This document shows, piece after piece, positions 58,869 to 64,000 of a DNA stretch of 64,000 nucleotides. The stretch is from Luidia sarsii (Eukaryota > Echinodermata > Asteroidea > Paxillosida > Luidiidae): positions 3,471,460 to 3,535,459 of the forward strand of contig OX465113.1 of the NCBI GenBank assembly GCA_949987565.1, written 5' to 3'. The notes under the pieces are model-generated. The model made no database searches. It was not told the origin of the DNA and saw nothing but the letters and a program-made list of their open reading frames with translations. How positions within the stretch are numbered: position 1 is the first letter of the stretch; every line of letters begins with the position of its first letter. The position numbers were made by a program, and so were the translations under genes.

Positions 58869-59061
58869 ATATAGGAAGGTTTGCGGTGAACACCATGTAT
58901 CAGGTCTCTTAAAGAAAGAGGTATGGTTCTGAAAATGGTTCTCCTGATGACGGCCAGAGCATACTGGTCGAAACGTCGAGTTACCCTCAGGTTCTTTTCA
59001 GAACCATACCTCTTCCTTTAAGAGACCTGATACATGGTGTTCACCGCAAACCTTCCTATAT
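58869..59061. mobile_element. Palindromic MITE related to family A (193 bp)
   Basis: ATATAGGAAGGTTTGCGGTG at the left mirrors CACCGCAAACCTTCCTATAT at the right. Arms of about 66 bp include AGAGGTATGGTTCTGAAAA and its complement. The loop carries CTGATGA (58944), a hairpin and CGAAACGTCGAG. Confidence 0.9.
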
Positions 59062-59071
59062 TGAATTTATT

Positions 59072-59262
59072 AAGGTGATATACAAAAATGTTGCAAACTG
59101 CTTACTGACTAAAATTACCAAAATGTAAATCTTAAAATTTAGTGGGCCTGACGTTTCGATCCTAGCAGGACCTTTCTCAAAGGCAGAGTGACAAAGGCAG
59201 AGTCACTCTGCCTTTGAGAAAGGTCCTGCTAGGATCGAAACGTCAGGCCCACTAAATTTTAA
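59072..59262. mobile_element. Palindromic MITE, family G, copy 3
   Basis: TAAGGTGATATACAAAAATG and GTTGCAAACTGCTTACTGAC lead into CTTAAAATTTAGTGGGCCTG. The inner arms GATCCTAGCAGGACCTTTCTC and complement flank AGAGTGAC. It ends CCCACTAAATTTTAAG. It lies 10 bp from the previous palindromic element. Confidence 0.9.
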
Positions 59263-60530
59263 GTTGAATATATTAAATTAAACTTCCAAATGGTGAAGCA
59301 TTTATTTATGATCTTCAACTTGCCGTTTACTTTCATCCAAACCAATCCGGGAATACCTGCAGAGGGAAATGGGAAACGGTTCTCATCGAGTTGTTTGGTA
59401 AACATTCGTTTATACAAACTGACTAACGAATGCGTTCGTCTGTCCGTCAGTGTGTTTATTTTCACCTTGTCACTGACCATCTATCGTGGGTTTTTTTTTA
59501 ACGTGTTCCGATGAGAAAACCTCCTGGTCTCGGACACACCGGACTTAATTTTGTGGTTGGACTTAATTGCACCGTTATTGATTGCAAGACGCGATCAATG
59601 GGACGAGCGGATCTTTCGCCGCAATAAATAACGTCTATGGGCCTGTCACCCACACCGTTCGTCAGCAATCCGTCCCCCAGTTCCTTCCAGGAGTTGTTAA
59701 AAAAAAACACCGAAAAAACGAGAAAGAAGCCCCTGGAGACAAGGTGCAAGAAGTGGGTTGAATATTCACGCGGGCGGTTTTCACCCCCGACGGCCTAGCT
59801 CGGCGTAAAACACGGAGTACACGCATTTCCTTGGCAACTGAATTGGGGAACAATAATTTGCGGTCACCCGCCCAATGACTTCCGTCATCCCCCACCCCCC
59901 TCTCTCTCCTCCTCTCCCTCTCCCTCCTTTCTCACTTTCTCTCCCCGCCTCCTTTAAGACGCCGTCGCGTGGCGTGTGCGCTAGGAGCAGCCAATTTAAA
60001 ACCGCGAAGGGGGGAAAAAAAGTCCGACAGTTAGGAGAGGAAATCGTCCGACAGTTGCGGTCCCGTCTGAAGTGGTAAGTGTCTCGTGCCCGGCCGCCGG
60101 CCGAGAGCCCGGTGAAAAAAAAGGAGTTTATTAGGGTCGAGAGCCCACGCAATTAACGGTGGGATTAATCTCCCTGTACGCCGGGCAGGAATCTGCCATG
60201 CCTCCATTAATCTTGCCTTGCCTTGCCTTCCCTTGGGAGCATTTTGAAGACATGAAAATAATTGCGGACGATTTCAGGCGACTCGACGACGCGTATGCAC
60301 GCGTATAAATCACCAAAAAATGTCATGGGAGGCCCAATCTCATAGTGCTGCTTATAAAAGCACCCACATTTTGCTTAAGCACAAAATGACATGATTCACA
60401 AGATGACTTCGTCAACCCAGACTTCCCTTTTGTTTTCATGCTATAAGTAAAGAAAAGAGGAGATCAAAATTCAAAGGCAATGTATTTCACATCGTAATGT
60501 GCTTTGTAAACCCATTGACCTGAGTAGATT
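59263..60530. other. No gene recognised
   Basis: Mixed DNA with a C/T tract at 59889-59950 and GC-rich DNA at 59960-60110. No exon is supported. Confidence 0.45.
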
Positions 60531-60802
60531 TTCACGCTGAGCAGATGTTCACGCTGAGTAGATTTTCACGCTGAGCAGATGTTCACGCAGAGCAGATTCT
60601 CACTCTGAGCAGATTCTCACTCTGAGCAGATTTTCACGCTGAGCAGATTTTCACGCTGAGCAGATTTTCACGCTGAGCAGATTTTCACGCTGAGCAGATT
60701 TTCACGCTGAGCAGATTTTCACGCTGAGCAGATTTTCACTCTGAGCAGATTTTCACGCTGAGCAGATTTTCACGTTGAGCATATTTTCACGCTGAGCAGA
60801 TT
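60530..60802. repeat. 17-bp minisatellite (GATTTTCACGCTGAGCA)
   Basis: About 16 units of a 17-bp repeat. Early units carry GTTCACG or CTCACTC variants; central units (60625-60735) are nearly identical, implying recent expansion or homogenisation there. Confidence 0.95.
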
Positions 60803-61050
60803 TACTTTATTTTGATTCAAAAATCATCACAATGTTATAGAACTCATCGTTATATAATCGTTTGTGTTTTAATTGAATTCCTGTTCAATTGATTGTTTTG
60901 TAGTTTGATTGTTTTATAGTTTCCCTCAAAAAGCCTTGTGAGAATAACTGCCCGTGCCTGCGAAGGAATATGGCGAAATCCTTTGCCCTTGCCGAGATAT
61001 TTTGATTACCTACGGAGAAAGTAAAAAGAGAACGAAATACTATATTCAAC
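60803..61050. other. No gene recognised
   Basis: Plain AT-leaning DNA; no features seen. Confidence 0.4.
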
Positions 61051-61345
61051 AATGCTGCAAAACCCGCTTTCTGACTCCAGTGACCAAAATGCAGATTTTG
61101 TCCAGAAACGTCCCGACGTTTTGGTTGCAGTAGGACCTTTAAAAAAATATCTGGCCCGCTTTCTGGCTTCAGTGGCTTAAATGCAGATCTCAAAAAGAAA
61201 TAGGTCCTGACGTTTAGGTCGTGGTGGGACCTTTCTGAACAAAATCAAATTTAAAAAGGGGCATATTTTGTTTCAGAAAAGCCCTGCTAGGGTCGAAACG
61301 TTTTCATTTCCATTTAAAAAAATATATAGGAGGCCCTAGCAGGAC
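61050..61345. mobile_element. Tandem degenerate family G-like relics
   Basis: The series CCGCTTTCTGAC, AGTGACCAAAATGCAGAT, CGACGTTTTGGTTGCAGTAG and GACCTTT appears at 61066-61141. It repeats as CCGCTTTCTGGCTTCAGTGG, AATGCAGATCTCAAAA, CTGACGTTTAGGTCG and GGGACCTTTC at 61157-61233, with a CCCTGCTAGGGTCGAAACG end at 61282. Confidence 0.65.
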
Positions 61346-62540
61346 TTTCCTTGGAGGCGGATTCAGAGAGTCAGGGTCATTTGAATTTCATTCGATTTGG
61401 AGGGTCAGATCAAATTTCAATAACATTAGAATTTTATTTGTACATCTTATTATATTCCCTGTCAGATTTGTTTTCCCTCCCCCTCATTTCATGTTTATTC
61501 CGATGAACTTATCGAGAGGCGTGTACTTCCCCCGATGAGTTTTTCCTCAATTTTGAAGTTCCATCCATCCCCATCGAGACAGTAGCCTTTGATTTCGTTC
61601 GCTTAACTCTGAGATTTTTGTTTTTATACATACTGCACTTAGGGTATTAAAGCAGATTCCCTTTCACGGGGGACTATCTTATGGAATCCTGCATCACTTG
61701 ACCTATCTAGTAGGCCTACTATACTCAGTAGCGCTGGATGCGTCGGTGGAAGCGCTGTCAATACAGTCTCTCTTTAAAAAAGAAAAAAAGATGCTTTCTT
61801 CGATTTCTCCCCCCGTCGGCATTCATTGACCTAATTATTGACAGCCAACATCGAGTAACTATTGGCTCTGAAAGGAAAGATCAATCAGACTGCGAGATTA
61901 CCGATTCCGCTGAAAGAGAATAATGGGGCGCAAAACAGAGCGAACTTGTTTTCATAGTTTGGAGTGGTTTTTTTTGTTTGAAGTTGGACGGAGCACGGAG
62001 GAGGATGGGTGCAGAAGTCCACGGCACACGGTGTAGCCTGGGTCATTGAACGTCGTGCGTATAGGACGGATCATTCCATGTACTTCTTGGGGGTGAATCG
62101 AACGAGTAAGTCTAAAATACTCTATTCATAAGAATGAATATTATCATGTCCATCGCTAAGATTTATTTATAATTTGATAAATAGCCATTAAAGTTTGATC
62201 GAATGTAGACAATTCATGGGGTTTTTTTTCGTTTGAAACGGCGAGATAATTGTATGTAGGCCTGATTTGTCCCCTCGCGGAAAGGCGCTCACCCGCCCTG
62301 CGAGTGGACGCGTCTGAGTGACCTCACGATTCCCCGAAAACTGGCACAGGTTGAGGGGAACAATAATGCCAAGCCGCAGCGCGCACGCACTGCACCCGAT
62401 CGAGCAGACCTGTCTTGATCAAGCCAAGAATAAAACCCCCCTCCTCCCGACGTCTCCTCCGGGTGTCGCCAAGAAATAGCCCAAGGAATACCAACCAGAG
62501 ATCGAAGAGAAATTGACCAATTTTCCTCGAGTTTTATCCA
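61346..62540. other. No gene recognised
   Basis: Non-repetitive DNA without supported exons. GC-rich DNA lies at 62270-62480. Confidence 0.4.
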
Positions 62541-62554
62541 AAGTGTCGCCCACG

Positions 62555-63193
62555 TATATAATAGTCTCCCCTTTCTTGTTCCCTGGCCGCTGGAGTTTCT
62601 TTTTCTCTCTCTCTCTCACTCACTCGGGGGATAAAAAAACCTCGTCGTGAATAATTCAGTTTGATATTTTTGTGCCCCTCACCTCTCTCTCTGTGTACAT
62701 CTGGGGTCAGACCGCGGAGGAGTTAGCCTGCACCGTGCACCGGTGAGAGACTGTACGGGGTGCTGTTCCGCCGACCAAGAGGGGAGTGATCGAGGCGACG
62801 CTGTCCCTCCCAGAGCACGACTCGCACTCGGCTGAGACTGGAAGGTGCTCGCGTCGTCGGAATTTGCCGTATTTTTTTATTTTAAGTCGATCGCTGATTC
62901 CGTCAACCTGTCGGTCTGAAATCTCAGCCCGATTCGACGACAGTGACACCCCCGGCCCATCCCACTCCGGTACCCACTCTGACCCACTCGGGACCGTGTC
63001 GAGAAAGTAGCCCAAAACAAGGTTGGTATTTCACTATTTGTTTTGTCAGATATTTTTAGAAGTAGAGATATCAACATTATTCAGAGATACTCTGGCTTTT
63101 CCAAACGCCGGTTGTGGAATGGAGATTTGTTTACCTTTTCCGTCATATTGAAAAGTATAATTTAAATGTCTTCCTATCGGATTGGATCTTGGG
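62555..63193 (+). promoter_or_regulatory. Weak candidate 5' end of a downstream gene
   Basis: TATATAATA at 62555-62563 is TATA-like and is followed by a CT tract and GC-rich DNA. A short ATG frame (63166-63193) of nine codons ends in a GTAAGT donor at 63194, but its Kozak context is poor. An open frame at 62786-63010 has no recognisable domain. Any gene would continue beyond the window. Confidence 0.2.
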
Positions 63194-63199
63194 GTAAGT

Positions 63200-64000
63200 T
63201 CGGGAAAATTTATAGGAAATAGTTTGTGGTTTGATTTGTTTTTCTTAGCTGTGCCGTCGTGGTTTACTTAGTCTGGTTAAATTTGTTCGTCTACTAAATA
63301 AATGCCCCTGCGGTTCCTGTGTTTATGTTAGCTAGGGGTGGGATGACTGAAAAAGGGGATTCTGTTATAAGAGGGTATACGACTACGAGCTTGTACTTAG
63401 AACATCATATTATTATTAATAAGTTATGTGTTTTTTCTAATGCTCCTAGATTTTCAGGATGGGGTAACTGAAGCACTCAATGCTGCCTTTTCAAAAGCAT
63501 TTGAATGATCCTTCACATTGAAATGCCAGCCGTATTAAAATTAAATGGATATTTATAGGTGCCCATTTCGATTTTCGAGTACACCAATTACTGTACTGGG
63601 TATAGGCTGGCGCAGGCACATTCCCATTGTATATAAACCAAGCATAGGAGGCGTCCTTGAAATAAATTAATTCAATTAATTACAGTTAATTTGATAGACT
63701 GAAGACCGGGCACGGGAGGTTGGAGTGAATAAATCAGTGCCTGTCATTTCCAGAATGAAAAATCATGTTTTGGGGAGAAAAAAATGCCAGTGTTATGAAC
63801 CTGGCTTTAAAACTATCCAGTTTCATTGTCTGTTCGGTATGTGAGTCATTTTGTGTGAGGCTGGTCATTTTTTGTAACCTGGGGCAAACAAGATTACAAC
63901 ATTACCAGAAGTAGTTGATTGAAATTCCGGTACAGTAATTGACAAGCAGTCAATGCATGTGTACTGTGGCAGTAAAGTCTGATGTAGACACTATAAAAAG
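63200..64000. other. No gene recognised
   Basis: AT-leaning DNA to the window end. If the candidate above is real, this would be its first intron. Confidence 0.4.

Overview
This is a 64-kb piece of a eukaryotic genome assembly, most likely from a marine invertebrate deuterostome. An echinoderm is my first guess; amphioxus or a hemichordate are alternatives. The signs are spliced exons with canonical GT/AG junctions, abundant simple repeats, TACATG-rich intronic DNA, many short inverted-repeat transposons (MITEs), tRNA-derived SINEs and a 200-N assembly gap. There is no bacterial operon structure, no CRISPR array and no intact transposase or reverse transcriptase. Species assignment is inference.

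One gene can be built with confidence. It is a plus-strand, ten-exon gene for a FYB/ADAP/PRAM1-type adaptor, with coding sequence running from 16937 to 51800. All nine junctions are phase-compatible and the joined reading frame is 590 residues. Order of parts: short acidic N-terminus; a proline/lysine-rich disordered region with a three-copy 8-residue repeat; a conserved PPPKKP-type proline motif; four acidic tyrosine motifs; a highly charged helical segment; a single helically extended SH3 (hSH3) domain; and two more acidic tyrosine motifs at the C-terminus. Three of the six tyrosine motifs are YDDV, the SLP-76 SH2-binding sequence of vertebrate ADAP. The introns are large (up to 9.7 kb).

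Layout. 1-15.6 kb: intergenic repeats (68-bp minisatellite, several hexanucleotide arrays, a 21-bp minisatellite, CT/GA tracts around the gap, palindromic MITEs). 15.66-16.80 kb: a 1.1-kb inverted-repeat element directly upstream of the first coding exon. 17-26.4 kb: intron 1, with palindromic elements, SINEs, a CCCTG pentamer satellite and a hAT-like MITE with a perfect 8-bp target duplication. 26.4-51.8 kb: the remaining exons, separated by introns full of MITE and SINE copies. 51.8-64 kb: downstream DNA with a TA-flanked MITE, a 1.1-kb TTCTG/TTCAG satellite, more palindromic elements, a 17-bp minisatellite and, near 62.5-63.2 kb, weak signs of another gene's 5' end.

The points most worth following up are: the invertebrate ADAP-like adaptor itself; a GC3-rich 45-codon open segment after a Gly-Ser hexamer array inside an intron (possible alternative last exon); two unrelated palindromic repeat families that share a hairpin followed by CGAAACG, with compensating base changes in one of them; and a SINE family with a conserved module upstream of its tRNA-like head.
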